A stretch of 64,000 bases of DNA from Ilyonectria destructans (lineage: Eukaryota; Ascomycota; Sordariomycetes; Hypocreales; Nectriaceae). The stretch spans positions 2,046,001 through 2,110,000 of the forward strand of contig JAHEWK010000003.1 of NCBI GenBank assembly GCA_020740775.1. Direction: 5' to 3'. The translations under genes and the position numbers were made by a program. Each line of letters opens with the position of its first letter. The stretch's first letter is position 1. Below the pieces are notes generated by a model. The model saw nothing but the letters and a program-made list of their open reading frames with translations, was not told the DNA's origin and searched no databases. Positions 45,601-57,348 of the stretch are shown one piece after another.

Positions 45601-48232
45601 GATCGTTTGCGGAGAGCTCGGGCGAAGTTCTGGACGCATCCGTGGAGTGGACGGCATTCGCTGGAGTGCGGATGAGACGCCGGAGGCATTTACAGTCTCC
45701 GCCTTGATTTCCGCTACTACTGCCTTTGGTGCGGCGATACCAAAACCACGCTGTCCAAGGCTGATTTGTCTCATCAGCTTTGGCTGCTTCGCCGTCGTCG
45801 TGGGCTTTGGGGGCTTGGGAGTTGGTTCTGGCGTCTTCTTGATGTTAATGATAAGCGGCTTGTCCACATCAGCCATATTCATGGACATTTTTCTCGAAGT
45901 TGACCCTATCAGGGATGCTCTTCTCTCAGGAAGCGAAGTCCCATAGAGACCTGATTCCTCGGCCAGCTGCCTCCGAGTCATATCATCCAGATCCCTGGCA
46001 TGCCGTGAAGAGTGACGATGGCGGCGGCTGTTAGAAATACGAGCTTTCTGGTCATCGAATTCCTGTAATTGTTTCCATACAGACTTTTCGCCGGGTCTTG
46101 CCAATCTGTCAGGCACAAATCTCGCGAACCCGTACACATAATCAAACAGAGCCTCAGGAGCACGACGATTAGGGATATATACAACATCGTTGATTCCAGT
46201 CTGGCGCTGTTTCTGCGAAGGGGGCTGCTCAGTGATGTTGGCAGGGAATTGTGTATCTGCTTGGAGAGGGGTTGTTTCGATCTCATTCGTCTCGAGGAGA
46301 CTCCTCATTTGCAAATCGTACATTCGACATCGAATATTGAAGTCGTTTTCGTCATCCTGCTCAACCTTGTTGGACACAGACAAGGCAATGCCTTGGTAGG
46401 AAAGGGCTTCGTCAGAAGCACCAGTCCAGTACGAAACGTGAAGCCACTGTGGGAGCGCGTAACACCACTCATCACCTCTGGCCATGGATGTCAGGGGGTC
46501 CATCCGACGAGTCAAACTGTTTCCCTTGGAGGGCGAGAATGACTCCGCCATTGACTGATAGCTGCCGACGATGGGGGTGGGGTGGTTTGGCGTGCTGTCG
46601 CGGCTCTGGAACGACCTCGACAGGCTGGAGTGGTGAGGAGTATGCGGATGACCGCGTTCCTCCGAGTATTGGGGGTTGCGGTACTTGAAAAGAGGAACTG
46701 AGTGTAGTGGCATCTTGGGCATGCATATCAGATCAATTCCAATACCATTTCCTACCAAAGCCTCAGTTGTCCTTCTCAGGGTTTCGTAGTCAACTTCGAA
46801 GACACCTGATCCAGGGCTGATGACGGCGATAGAAATGCCGGTCCTTGTTAGATCCCTGTCGATGTGGTCGTGGGCGAATTGCGAGGAGGCTAGGTTGATG
46901 GCTTCTAGGACATTGCCATACATGGAAATGGTAGATTCCGCCTTGACTCGGTTTGTAGGAGTGTCCTTGGGGATCTGACTGCCTCCCCCTTGCTGGGACT
47001 GAGCGAACACCTTGTGATGATCAAGGCTGATATCTCTGCGGAAGAAGTTGAACTCCTTTTTTAGCTGATGCAGAATTCTTGTCCACTCGCCACTGCTCAT
47101 TTCGCTCACGACAACTCGGTAGAAGTCCTTGTACGGCCGGCGAAGTCCCGAGGGTGAGATACCGGTGTAGTAATCTCCTTCCAAGGTGTCAAACTCAGCG
47201 GTTAACCCTGTATCGTATTCCACTCGCGCGAAGAGCACGATGCTGACCAGGTGCTTTGCTTTCAACATGGCCCACCTCTTAAATAGGGCCGGAAGGAATC
47301 CATTGACGACTTTGTTGAACATGATTTCACCAGAGCTCTCCGAGTCGAATTCCCACATTTCGCGAGCCATTTGGATAAAGAGAACATATCTGGCCGACTC
47401 GCTCCGGAAGATGGGTCGTGTGTCACGGGCAAAGAACGCTGAATGCACTCTCAGCCCATCAGCATAGACCGCAGTGATCTGGGCTTTGATAGTGCCCATA
47501 AACAAGAGGGATTGGCCCTTGTAGACAGTCCTTTCTGTCAACTCCCCAACTGTCATCCGCCATATGTCGGATCTCGACAAGTATTGGTCCTTGAATGTAA
47601 GCTCAACGTGGGAAGCTTTTCGTGCTGGATTTTTCTTGTCCACCTAGTCAATAATTAGCACACCGAGCCGTTTTAGTAACAGGGTTTCCTACCATGGTTA
47701 GGAGAACTTGCGAACCCTTCTTCATCCCGAAGGCATCTGCAATGTGCTTCACGACGTACACCTCTACGTCGGGTTGTCGCGTCTTCATTTCCTGGGGCAT
47801 ATCCTTCACGACAAATACATAGCTATTGCCGGCGCCATCACCGTTACCCTGAGCCATTGATGCGCCCTTGGAGCCACTGTTATGGTCTTGGCCCTGCTTG
47901 GTGCTGGAGCCATGACCAGTTGATGGTTTCCTGGAGTCTTCTTTCACGGCCATGATACACATCAGCGCCCCCGGTTTCACATCGCCGCCCACGAGGTCCA
48001 AGTTGAGCAAAACCTCATCTTTCGAGTACCCCTCGTTCACGGCGACCGTGCACCGGCGCTCTATCTTGGCCCGCTTCTCCTCCTTGACGGTCGAATGGGT
48101 CGAGGCGCTGGCGGGCGAGGCGGGGGACTCGGTGGGAATGCGCTCTAGGCTCGACCTGCTGAATTGCCGGAGGTGCGACCAGTGTGGCCCCTTGCGCGGG
48201 ACCAGATTCTTTGCGCCGCCATTTCGGGACAT
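42652..48232 (-). CDS. IML1: Vacuolar membrane-associated protein Iml1 (DEPDC5), SEACIT/GATOR1 subunit
   Basis: Part of the SEACIT complex with Npr2 and Npr3, which acts as GAP toward the Rag-type GTPase Gtr1 at the vacuole and so turns TORC1 down when amino acids are scarce. Exon 1 is 48232-47693 and exon 2 is 47643-42652, with a 49-bp intron (GTAGGA donor, GACTAG acceptor). The join reads [21 protein letters not shown]. The product is 1843 residues, within the range for filamentous fungi. The conserved N-terminal domain includes [31 protein letters not shown]-type WEFDSES and [11 protein letters not shown], followed by [18 protein letters not shown] and [20 protein letters not shown]. The DEP domain (about 1330-1420) contains [20 protein letters not shown] and [20 protein letters not shown]. 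The regions 520-800 and 1700-1843 are Ser/Pro-rich. Start chosen at the first ATG ([20 protein letters not shown]). Confidence 0.94.
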
Positions 48233-49760
48233 GGGGGATCGAGGCGATGGTCGTTTGCTACTGCGGTGGGTTGGACGGGAGACAATGCAATCTCACGGAT
48301 TGCATGATTGTCGCGGCGCGGATTGACTTGGTCGAAGCAGTCTGGAGGAATGAGCTCGGCAGTGGGGCGTGCGTGCAAGCGATATAGCAACGTCGATGTC
48401 GGCACCGCGATAGTGTGATAGTCGAGGCGAAGCGATCTCGACCTCGAGGTTGGTCGGACGTCGCGGCAGAATCGAGCTTGGAGCCATGGTGTAGGCCCAC
48501 CGCCTTCCGTATTAGGAAGCTACCCGCTCTTCTCGGAGTTGGCCCCATTCTCATCACCAAAGACGGCTGCCATCGCTGCGCAATCTGATTGGCTCCTGGA
48601 AGCCTGTCGATGGAGAGAAAGGGACTTCAACAGTACGATTCGTGTGTGATGCTCGTGCTTCTTTCCACACTGATGCGAAAAAAGAATTAGCTCGATTGAA
48701 GTAACGGGAAGAATGGATTTGGACCCTGGCTAATGCACGATGACCTGTTGCGCTTTCTAAGTCAGGCAGCGACTCAGATGCACAGCCCACGATGCAGAAT
48801 GACGATCGAATGACATGTAGGCCGAAGATGCAAAGACCCAAATGAAGCATGGCCTGACTGCTGCAAGTTTCACCACTTTTGTTCTTCGAACAGGTAGGTA
48901 TTCAAGGCATTCGCCGGAATAGTGCGTCGAATGGTTTGTCCTGAAGCACTCTGCGGCAGTGTTACAGCATGCATCCTTGTACATAGCTCGACTTGGATGC
49001 GACATAACGAAACAGCGTCTGGCTCAAGTAGTCTGGACCTTTGACATTGCGAAACTGTGTCAGCTGATTCGGAATTACCAGACAATTCATGTAAACCTAG
49101 TGTTTGTGAAACCTCGCCGCTTCCCTACCTTTCACCCTAAGCATGCCCTAGTAAAGCTCATCGTCATCGCCGCCGTCATCAATCAATCATCCTCAGTGCT
49201 GCGTCTGTCGCCGTAGCTTTTCAACCGACAGCACATATACTATAAAGGGTAAGCATCAAACTATCTGAAGCAGGTACCGGGACCTGCGACTTGCCGGGGC
49301 TATTATGTGGTGCTTGACAGGCCGGTGTCACCACCGATGTTGGCGTTTCGGCAAATGCAATGCACCTGCCCGAGATCGATAAGTTAACTGTAGGTCGTAC
49401 AAACAACCTTGATGAATACCGTCCCTGAATTGTTATTTCTTTTTGCTTGTGAATACAAGCGGGATGCGAACGAGCCGTTGAAAAAGAAAATCACCACTCT
49501 CCCCACCAGAGGCCAAATCGCCGTCAATTGCGACACTTGCGACATAGCCGAACGAACTTCCCCCATCAGTTCAAATCGCGTACACATCGGTCAGACCATC
49601 AGTCCCACCTGGATATATAAAAGCCGTGGCCTCCCCGCTGGTCGCAAGCACGAGGAACTGCCTAAGTATTTCCTACCTCAACGTCACTCACGAGATTCAG
49701 AATCAGCAGTCAAATCCGGATTCTTTGCAACCTCGCGACTACCGATCATCAAAGACAAAT
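48233..49760. other. Intergenic between divergent IML1 and CDF transporter genes
   Basis: 1.5 kb with no supportable gene. It must contain the IML1 promoter (left) and the CDF transporter promoter (right, with a TATA box at 49614). Open frames are short or are out-of-frame extensions into the CDF gene. Confidence 0.45.
49614..49622 (+). promoter_or_regulatory. TATA box of the CDF transporter gene
   Basis: TATATAAAA stands 139 bp upstream of the start codon at 49761, on the right strand and at a plausible distance. It is the clearest TATA box I saw among the promoters in this window and suggests a regulated, stress- or metal-responsive gene. Confidence 0.6.
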
Positions 49761-51382
49761 ATGGCGGGATTCAACGTCACCCGCAAGCAGCGCTTGATAG
49801 CCACCATTGGAATGTCCTTCTCTTTCTTTATCGCCGAGCTCGTGGGTCCGTATACTCGAAGCTTATAATGGTGGCTGGAGTCCAAGTTAACATGAGTTCG
49901 CGCAGTTGGGTTCTATACACACTCACTCGCCCTAATTGCGGACGCATTCCACTACGTACGTCAAATGGTGTCGGTCGAACTACGCAAACTAACGACAGTA
50001 GCTAAGCGACTTGATTGGGATCGTGGTGGCATTGGTCGCGTTAATCGTTAGTTACCATCGAGGACTTACAACGAGATTCGCGATATACTGAGATGCGCGA
50101 TAGGTGTCAGAACGCACTGAGCCAGCGCCACAAGGATATACATTCGGATGGCAGAGGGCAACTTTGCTAGGTGCCTTCTTCAATGGCGTATTCCTGCTGG
50201 CGCTGGGAGTCAGCATCCTAGTCCAGGCTGTGGAAAGGTTTACCGACATTACACGTAAGTCTACTTAAGAAAGAATAGTAGGGAGACAAAGAGTTGACGG
50301 TCGAGCAGCTGTGGAGAAACCCGAACTGGTTCTCATTGTTGGCGGCGTCGGGCTGGCCCTGAACGCCCTGGTCCTGTCATTCCTTCATGGTGAAACCCTT
50401 TCCCCCCCGGTGCCGAGTTTGGTTGACTGACATTCATTATCAGAACATGACCACGACCACGGCCCTGGACAGCCGCATGCGCATGAAGAAGAGCACAGCC
50501 ATGCTCCTGGACAACACCAAGATTCCGCCGACACGCCTGGCTGTGACGCGTCCAGCGAGTCTGAAGCCCGCCTAACTCCCGTAAGTCTTCGCTTCGCTTA
50601 TCTTGTGAGTTGTCACCTCGTGTATACTAAGTATAGCACCACAGAGCTCCAACAGTCATCACGAGCACAAACACACAGCAGTGATGGACACGTCTCCCGG
50701 CAGGGACTTGGGTATGCTCGGCGTATTCATCCATGTCATGGGAGACGCCATCAACAATATCGGTGTGATAATCGCGGCAGTGATCATCTGGAAGACAGAT
50801 GGAGAGGGGCGGTACTACGCTGATCCTGCCGTTGGCGTCTTTATCGCCATCATGATTCTTCTCTCGGCGCTTCCATTGGTCAAGAACAGCGGCTCCATCT
50901 TGTTACAGATCGCGCCGCGCGGAATCAACCTGGAGGACATCAAGCATGACATTGAGATGGTGAGCAACTACGTGTCCTGTTTAGGAATTTCAAAGTGTCT
51001 GTATCAATGCTGATGCCATTAGATTCCGGGTATCGAATCTGTTCACGAGCTGCACATCTGGCGGCTGGACCAGCGCAAGTCTATCGCATCTGCCCACCTA
51101 GTCGTTGATGGTAGAACCGTCAAGAGCTTTGCGGACAAGGCAAAGATCATCATGGAGTGCTTTCACGCTTACGGGATCCATTCCGCAACCCTACAACCGG
51201 AAGTGTCGGCGGCGGGACCGGTGACCCTCCCGGAAGACCCCCGTGAGACGCAGACCACAGCAATAGAGCTTGGGTCGAGCGTGACCAGCCGGCGAAGACG
51301 AGGCGGGCAGAGCCATTGCCAGCTGATTTGCGGTAGCTTGTGTGACGGGATGAGGTGCTGTGCGCACGTCCAGATGCAGTGA
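49761..51382 (+). CDS. Cation diffusion facilitator zinc transporter (Zrc1/Cot1 type)
   Basis: CDF antiporters exchange cytosolic Zn2+ (or Co2+, Cd2+) for H+; the fungal Zrc1/Cot1 group works at the vacuole. Eight exons: 49761-49845, 49906-49955, 50002-50046, 50104-50254, 50309-50389, 50444-50580, 50645-50959 and 51023-51382; seven introns of 46-64 bp, all GT/AG and in phase. The product is 407 residues. The transport site is present: H44-x3-D48 in ADAFHYLSD (helix 2) and H213-x3-D217 in FIHVMGDAINNIG (helix 5), the His form being typical for zinc. The cytosolic His-rich loop (138-183) has EHDHDHGPGQPHAHEEEHSH. Other marks are LIVSERTEPAPQGYTFGWQR, GVFLLALGVSILVQAVERF, VEKPELVLIVGG and the C-terminal domain ESVHELHIWRLDQRKSIASA. 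The tail is unusual: six Cys in about 16 residues (HCQLICGSLCDGMRCCAHV). It has a TATA box and a many-intron structure unlike its neighbours. Confidence 0.92.
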
Positions 51383-54237
51383 TCAGCGCTCTGACGTTGT
51401 TACCGCCTCAAGTTGGCGGAATACAATGGCGGGGGAAGAGGGGTTGGTCGTCGTGCGGCGTTGGTTACGTTGCCAATCTGGATCCCTGATTGTGGTGTTG
51501 CAAAATGGAAGCCGGTACATCCCTGTTTAGTAGGAGGGGGGAAGATCCCTGAAGTCAACTGGCTGAATGGCTGAGCAATGGGCTCTTTGAAGACCGAGGA
51601 AGCGGGGGATCTTCATTTAGCAGAGATGGCATTCTGCGAAGGAAGCTCCTTTGCAAACGAGCAACCTAGGAGGACTGGTGACTAGACCGTGAACCCGGTC
51701 ATGGGATGCAAGATATGTTATGGGGCAGTATAGTAAAGGGTGCGCCTCTCGGTTTTGAGAGCCGATGACAACCCGCAATGTCCCTAACGGTTGCCGCCCC
51801 GATGAATGCAGTCACACCAAAGAAGCAACCTTGGCGTCAGCCCGCGGCCAGCCTCACGATGGCATATGCAGAAATCGAACCATTCCTTTGGAAACAGTGA
51901 ATGGCAATATTGGTACGGCAGGTTGCTAGCCTCAAAGGGGCAAGTCGGCGAGCCACGCGTCTGGAGATCTCAGGGCCAGCGATCATCCGATGGGGCTGCT
52001 GGGCTGCTGCTAGGTTGCTGGGCCGGTGATGAACAACATGGAAATCAATTTTGGAACCCTGGGGGGATTCTGGCGTTACATTGACCAGGTTGGGGGCCCT
52101 GGTATCACATGGAACGCCATGTCACCCCCGTGACTGCGAGACTCGAGGCTCGGACACTTGAGTTGGTTCTCGAAGTCTGACAGGCAAGACGGCCCAGGGA
52201 CGGGCCGCTCATAGCCAGTCCAATAGCAAAGGAAATTATGGACGCTTGTCAGCGTTGGAGCGGGATGGACTGCGGAGTTGATCGTGTTAGTCAAGTCACC
52301 ACACCCAAGACAGGCGGGCCAAGAGAGGTGACGAGCTTGCCGCACGCAACTGGGTCGCCGCAACCGCAAAGTGATTGGATTCGATGGGCAAAACAAACCC
52401 CTCCCCCACGTTCCTGGCTGTCCATCATTGACGGGAGGTCGTCGAAGTTGAATTGCGGCTTGGCATCTATCCCCAAGTCCAAGTGCGGTGCATAGCTACC
52501 TAGTAAACGAATCCCTCGAAGTGGATTCGGTAACGCGGGCGCGCTAAGGCGCCAGTTGGAGCCTGCAAGCCTCTGTACAGTACGGAGTACGAGGGACGGA
52601 ATTCGAGCCTGATCCACGACCCTAACGAGCCTGAGAGCGCGAGCCGAGCGCAATCTGAGTTCCAAGCAGTCGGAGGAGGCCAGCGGCAGGGGTCGTGGTG
52701 GTGGGTTGGGCGGCATATTTTGGGGAAAATGTGACATGTAACAGGGGCCGGGATGGGGGAGCTCATGCGGCCGCTCCATGCGCGCGCCGACTGGGGCGGC
52801 TCATTTCCAAGCAGCGGCAACGGTCCAAGACAATTTGATTTGATGCCCGGGGGCCATATGCCTCGCAGCGAGTTGAGATGAGGCGGCTTTATTTGGCTGC
52901 GCCTGGACTGGAGGATTGGCGGCCTGTGCTGCACGGAGGAGGGGATTTAGTTGCTTACAGTGGGCGGTGAGCACAGGGCAGATCGAGTTTGGAGCTACTT
53001 GTTAGCTACCCCAGGTCCCTCGACACGTGATGGACGCCACGGACAACGGGTGGCGAGTCGGAGCCGGGTGTGATACAGCTGCGTCTCAAGTTCGGTCCCG
53101 GGCGTGTTATTATTCGATGTCGGATAAGTTAAAGAAACTCGCCGGCAAGGATGAGGTATACCAAGAGGAAGGGGAAGGTGGATTCCTTTCTTTTCTTTTT
53201 TTGGTTTTAGTTTGGGAGGGGAGGTATGTTAATCCCTTGTTGGAGGGAACCTTGTTAACGATGCATCTCACTCTCACCCTCACCATCATCCTCTCCCTTG
53301 ACCATTCGCAAACAATGGGGAGGCATACACGCGGCACCAATTTACACGACCAAGACCCTTCCAACGAATCTCAATTGTGCCGGGCCGGAGTTTGGAGACA
53401 ACGAGTTGCCGTCGCTAGGGCATCCGCTTCCTGAAGTAGACGTAGACCCGCATGTAGTTGCTTGTGGCTTGTCTGCAGCGCTGCAGCCGCGCACAGGCTG
53501 AGGCGAGTGATGTGGGTGGATTTGAGATGCGTGCCAAGGCTAAACGCACTACCCATACTGAGGTAGACAGACAGGCAGACGCATGGCCTGCGAGCTGGTG
53601 GGTGTGTTGGAGGGGCGTTGGTACGCCGCCGCCATCGTCATCTTCATGCATTGTCGTCATCAAGGAACGAGAAGGGAGCAGGATTACCAGCCACCGCCGT
53701 AAATGCTAGCAAAATCCAACAAGCAATGAAGAGCTGAAAACTGTGGCATGCGACAAAGCAAGCGTCACCGAGTAGCTAATGTGCCAAGACCACTAAGACG
53801 ATCTTCACGGATTTTGCAGCACAAATTCTTGAGGCCTCAGACCTAGCTCCGAGTTGACTCGGCCGACTGCCGAGCGGGATGAAGATCAGCAACCGGACTG
53901 GCTGCATTGAGCACCGAAAATGTGGATGCAACCACGGCAGATCCCACCCTGATACGGGGCGCACACGGCCAACCACTAAAGACGTCACTAATAATGCCAG
54001 TCAACACACCGCAGCAGCTTTCCAACGCAGGTGCTTTGTGTCTTGCAGTATTTCTAAGGATTTGATTTTCCGACAGTCATATGCCGAGCATATTCAATGT
54101 TACGGCGCCTTTACCTGTGTGTTTATACATTTAGCTAAGAATCGAAAACATTTCTATTCTTGTACGTATTGTGGCGATGTCACGAATAGTTCATCATTCG
54201 TCGTTGTGGACTGTACAGTGTGATGTGTCTGCCGATC

Positions 54238-54352
54238 ATCGAGGGGGGAGCTTGAGCCACAGTCAAACAAAGCTGATCCAGGTGCTTATCGAGGAGGGGA
54301 GCTTGTGGATAATGACGAATAATACCCCGCCGAGCTATCGAGGGAGGCAACC
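54238..54352. repeat. Three spaced copies of an ATCGAGG(N)GGAGCTTG-like word
   Basis: ATCGAGGGGGGAGCTTGAG at 54238, ATCGAGGAGGGGAGCTTGTG at about 54288 and ATCGAGGGAGGCAACC at about 54337, spaced about 50 bp apart. May be a diverged 50-bp tandem duplication. Confidence 0.6.
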
Positions 54353-55658
54353 TTTGTCTCATCTTCTTTGAAGAATAGCCGTTGTCTTGGATCAAAAGCA
54401 ATGATTGCAAACATATGTACTGGCTGTGGCCGACGGCAGAAAGGAAAAACCCTGAACAAAACCCTCAAGTTGGGTGAGTATCCCGAGAAAAGTTGCTGGC
54501 TTGAATTAGTGGGTGGGCCGTCTCGGCAGAAGCAAGCGAGCCGGCGAGTTGGTGACCGACGTTGCGGCGAGTGCATGGAGTTGGAATGGGTGTGGCTCCA
54601 CTGAGGGAGACAGCCATGGGTCATGGTCCGAATGATGGATGAAGGGGGCATCTTCTCGACGCTTCTGAGGGAAAGGTCTTTCTTTTCTTGTATCAAACTA
54701 ACTCTGCTCTGCCAGGGGAAGATGTGGCTGTGAATGAAGGAAGCGTCTCCGAGTTTCCGGACCCCGATGGCAAATCCCGAATTGCCACGCAACAGTCTTG
54801 TTGGGGCTCTTGTTGGCGTTCGACAGACAGTGCAACCTCAGACGCGCCGTTGGGCTTGACTCGAGCTCCAACACCCGCGAGTCGAGTCCAATTTACGCAA
54901 TTACGTACAAACGGCCGGTACTTGGGGGTTCCCAGGGCACTTACAACCCCCGGAGGATTTATGTCCGGCACTTGCTGAAGAACCGGTGGGTGCGGTGAAT
55001 TGAAGAACTTTTGGCATTCGCCTGCCGAAGGGATACCGAGTTGAGGCAACACATAGTTCGTTGCCCGCAGTGGGGTGCGTCGTGGTGATGGTTGCTGCTG
55101 TGTTGTGAAGCTTGCTGATGGTTGTCGACAGCGACGTACTACGTACAGTAGCGTCATGTGTGCTTTTTCACTTGGGCCAGTAACAGCAGAAACCGCCCAG
55201 CAGGTAGCGAGCAGAAAGAGGCTTGTGGCGGGCGGAACCTATCGAGAAAAAGCAAGTAATGGCGGATGATGGACGGGTGGGCAAATGCCATGCTGGGGCG
55301 ACTGGGGTGCTGGAGACGATGTCGATTGGGCGTCAGTACCACTCCACACTATTGATGCCCTACCTGAGGCTTACAGAGGTGCTACGTACTACATACCACG
55401 TAGTAGTACGAAGTACGCGATGGCGGAGGGGATCCTTTTGCAAATCGTGAGCCATGGATGGAGATGGCGGTGCTGTCACGAGTACGAAGTGCCCGGGCTT
55501 ACACCCCATCGTCCATGGTAAGGTGGACGGAGCGCCAGTGCGCGCGCAGCGGGACCGTTACCGCAGGCGTCATTTTAGCCGGCCATGCTCATCTGGTTTC
55601 CTCCAATTCTTACGCGCTGCTGCGTGCTTGGCCTCGGCACGCCTAGCCTCCCGTGGCC

Positions 55659-55678
55659 TGGCGCTGGCGCTGGCGCTC
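55659..55678. repeat. (CTGGCG)n short repeat
   Basis: GCCTGGCGCTGGCGCTGGCG: three CTGGCG units in GC-rich intergenic DNA. Confidence 0.8.
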
Positions 55679-55863
55679 GTAGAATCCCAGGGTCGGGCCT
55701 GATGAGGCTGCCAGCGCTCCGCCTTGGCGATGGATCCTGGGTGAGCTCCGCCGTGGTGACAGGGGTGAGCGCCCCTCCCATCGCGGATTCAACGAGCCCC
55801 ATAACCCATAACCTGGCTGCGCCCTTGCGCCCACGCCGACGACCCAGCAGGGCCAGCACGAGC

Positions 55864-55888
55864 CCTGGGCACTGGGCACTGGGCACTG
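55864..55888. repeat. (CTGGGCA)n short repeat
   Basis: CTGGGCACTGGGCACTGGGC and onward, a 7-base unit in three and a half copies. Confidence 0.85.
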
Positions 55889-56554
55889 GCCCTGGTTTCG
55901 GGCCCCCAGGCTCCGTGAGAAGCCTCGAAGTCGGAAGTCGAGGGCAAGCCGCAAGAGGATAGGAATCCCTGGCCTGCTGCGTGTGTGCCGCCGGGAAGAC
56001 CCTGGCTAACCGACGCGCCGGAGGGCTTTCACCGCATTTTGGACATTTTGGGGGCCAATGGCTTGGGGTTCCAGCATGGGCGTTTCTTTCCTGCAGGACA
56101 AGGTGTTTGCTTTGCTGCTTGGTTCTCCATCGCATCGTCAGCGAGCGCCGTGGCGACTGACTGGCTGACAGCTGGGGAGCTGGACTCGTGGGCCGGGGTC
56201 TGAAGCTGGGTTGCAGTCCGTCCTGTCGTCTACTACGTACTTCGTTCATACGGATGGCCCGAACGACCGTCCATCGACTATCTCCATCCTTTGGGGCCTG
56301 GACCTCCGTCCGGTCCGTTTTTTCTTCTTTCTCCTCCTTCAATTGTAAACGACTTATTTACACTAGCGAAATCATCCCCTCAGGGCAGGAAACGAAGGAA
56401 CCAACAACGGGTAATGCTTCACACCACCCCTAGACCGGCTTCCGTTAAACTATTGTGGAATGGGATCGCTCGCGCCGAGCTGCCCTGTTCGCATCCACCC
56501 CTTGAGCCTTGTGAGAGAGACGATACTAATAAACATTGCTGCTCCCATCCCACA

Positions 56555-56580
56555 CTTTAGAGGCTTTAGAGGCTTTAGAC
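56555..56580. repeat. 9-bp tandem repeat TTTAGAGGC
   Basis: CTTTAGAGGCTTTAGAGGCT followed by TTAGAC: nearly three copies of a 9-base unit in intergenic sequence. Confidence 0.85.
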
Positions 56581-57323
56581 CGTGTCCCTCTCAAAACCTC
56601 CGATGATGGCCCCTCCGCCCCCGCCTGCTCAGCGTCACCTGTGGAACTCTGACTGAGAGGGGAGGCTGTCCTGTACTAATTTCTGGGCTGGCGTGAGTGA
56701 GCCACTGGATCGATCCAGTTCATGGTCTCGGCCCCAGTTTCACTGCCGGCCGCCTGTGTGTCTGGCATCGTGGCCCATCCACTCGCACCTGCAGCAAGCA
56801 GCCAGCAGTCAGCGGCATCTGGGACATTGCCTGGGACATCAACACCCTGGAACATGGCATCGTGATAGCCGGCGACTGGCATTCACATATACCCATTCCT
56901 GCCCGAGCACCTTTGGACGAACAGACCGCAGAGGAAAAGAAGCCCCGGACGTCCTTCGGTGAAGATCGCCTCCCCCCCTCAGCATTATTCATCCTCAACC
57001 TTTCTCGTCCACCAATCCATCGGTGCTCCCGCCAAAGCGGTCCGCCGCCCTCCGATCCGCTCCATACACCTAATCTCCACTCTGCCGACCATCCCCTCCA
57101 TCATCCCAAGAACCCACCGAGCTACTGTGCCACTCTACGTACTACGACTTGTGCGTGCTACATCGGTAGTACGTACTGCGTAGAGACCTCCAATAGGTAC
57201 CCTCCGACTGGTGCAGCAGAGCCAGAACCACTGGGGCTAGCCCACCAGCCACGACGACTCAGTAAAAAAGGTACCGACCAGCCGACCCTTGGCCCTAGGG
57301 CGCTTGGCTTGGCGCCTCCTCCC

Positions 57324-57348
57324 CCGCCGCCGCCGCCGCCGCCGCCGC
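57324..57348. repeat. (CCG)n trinucleotide run
   Basis: Eight uninterrupted CCG units about 1 kb before the Lst4 start codon, inside a C-rich stretch. If transcribed in the leader it would form a G/C-rich structure. Confidence 0.9.

Noticed and set aside
43391..48405. Many frames overlapping the IML1 gene on both strands
   Set aside because: All are shadows of the 1843-residue IML1 frame.
49409..50005. 198-codon + frame overlapping the start of the CDF gene
   Set aside because: It reads through the first CDF introns in another phase; the spliced CDF model has clear family motifs.
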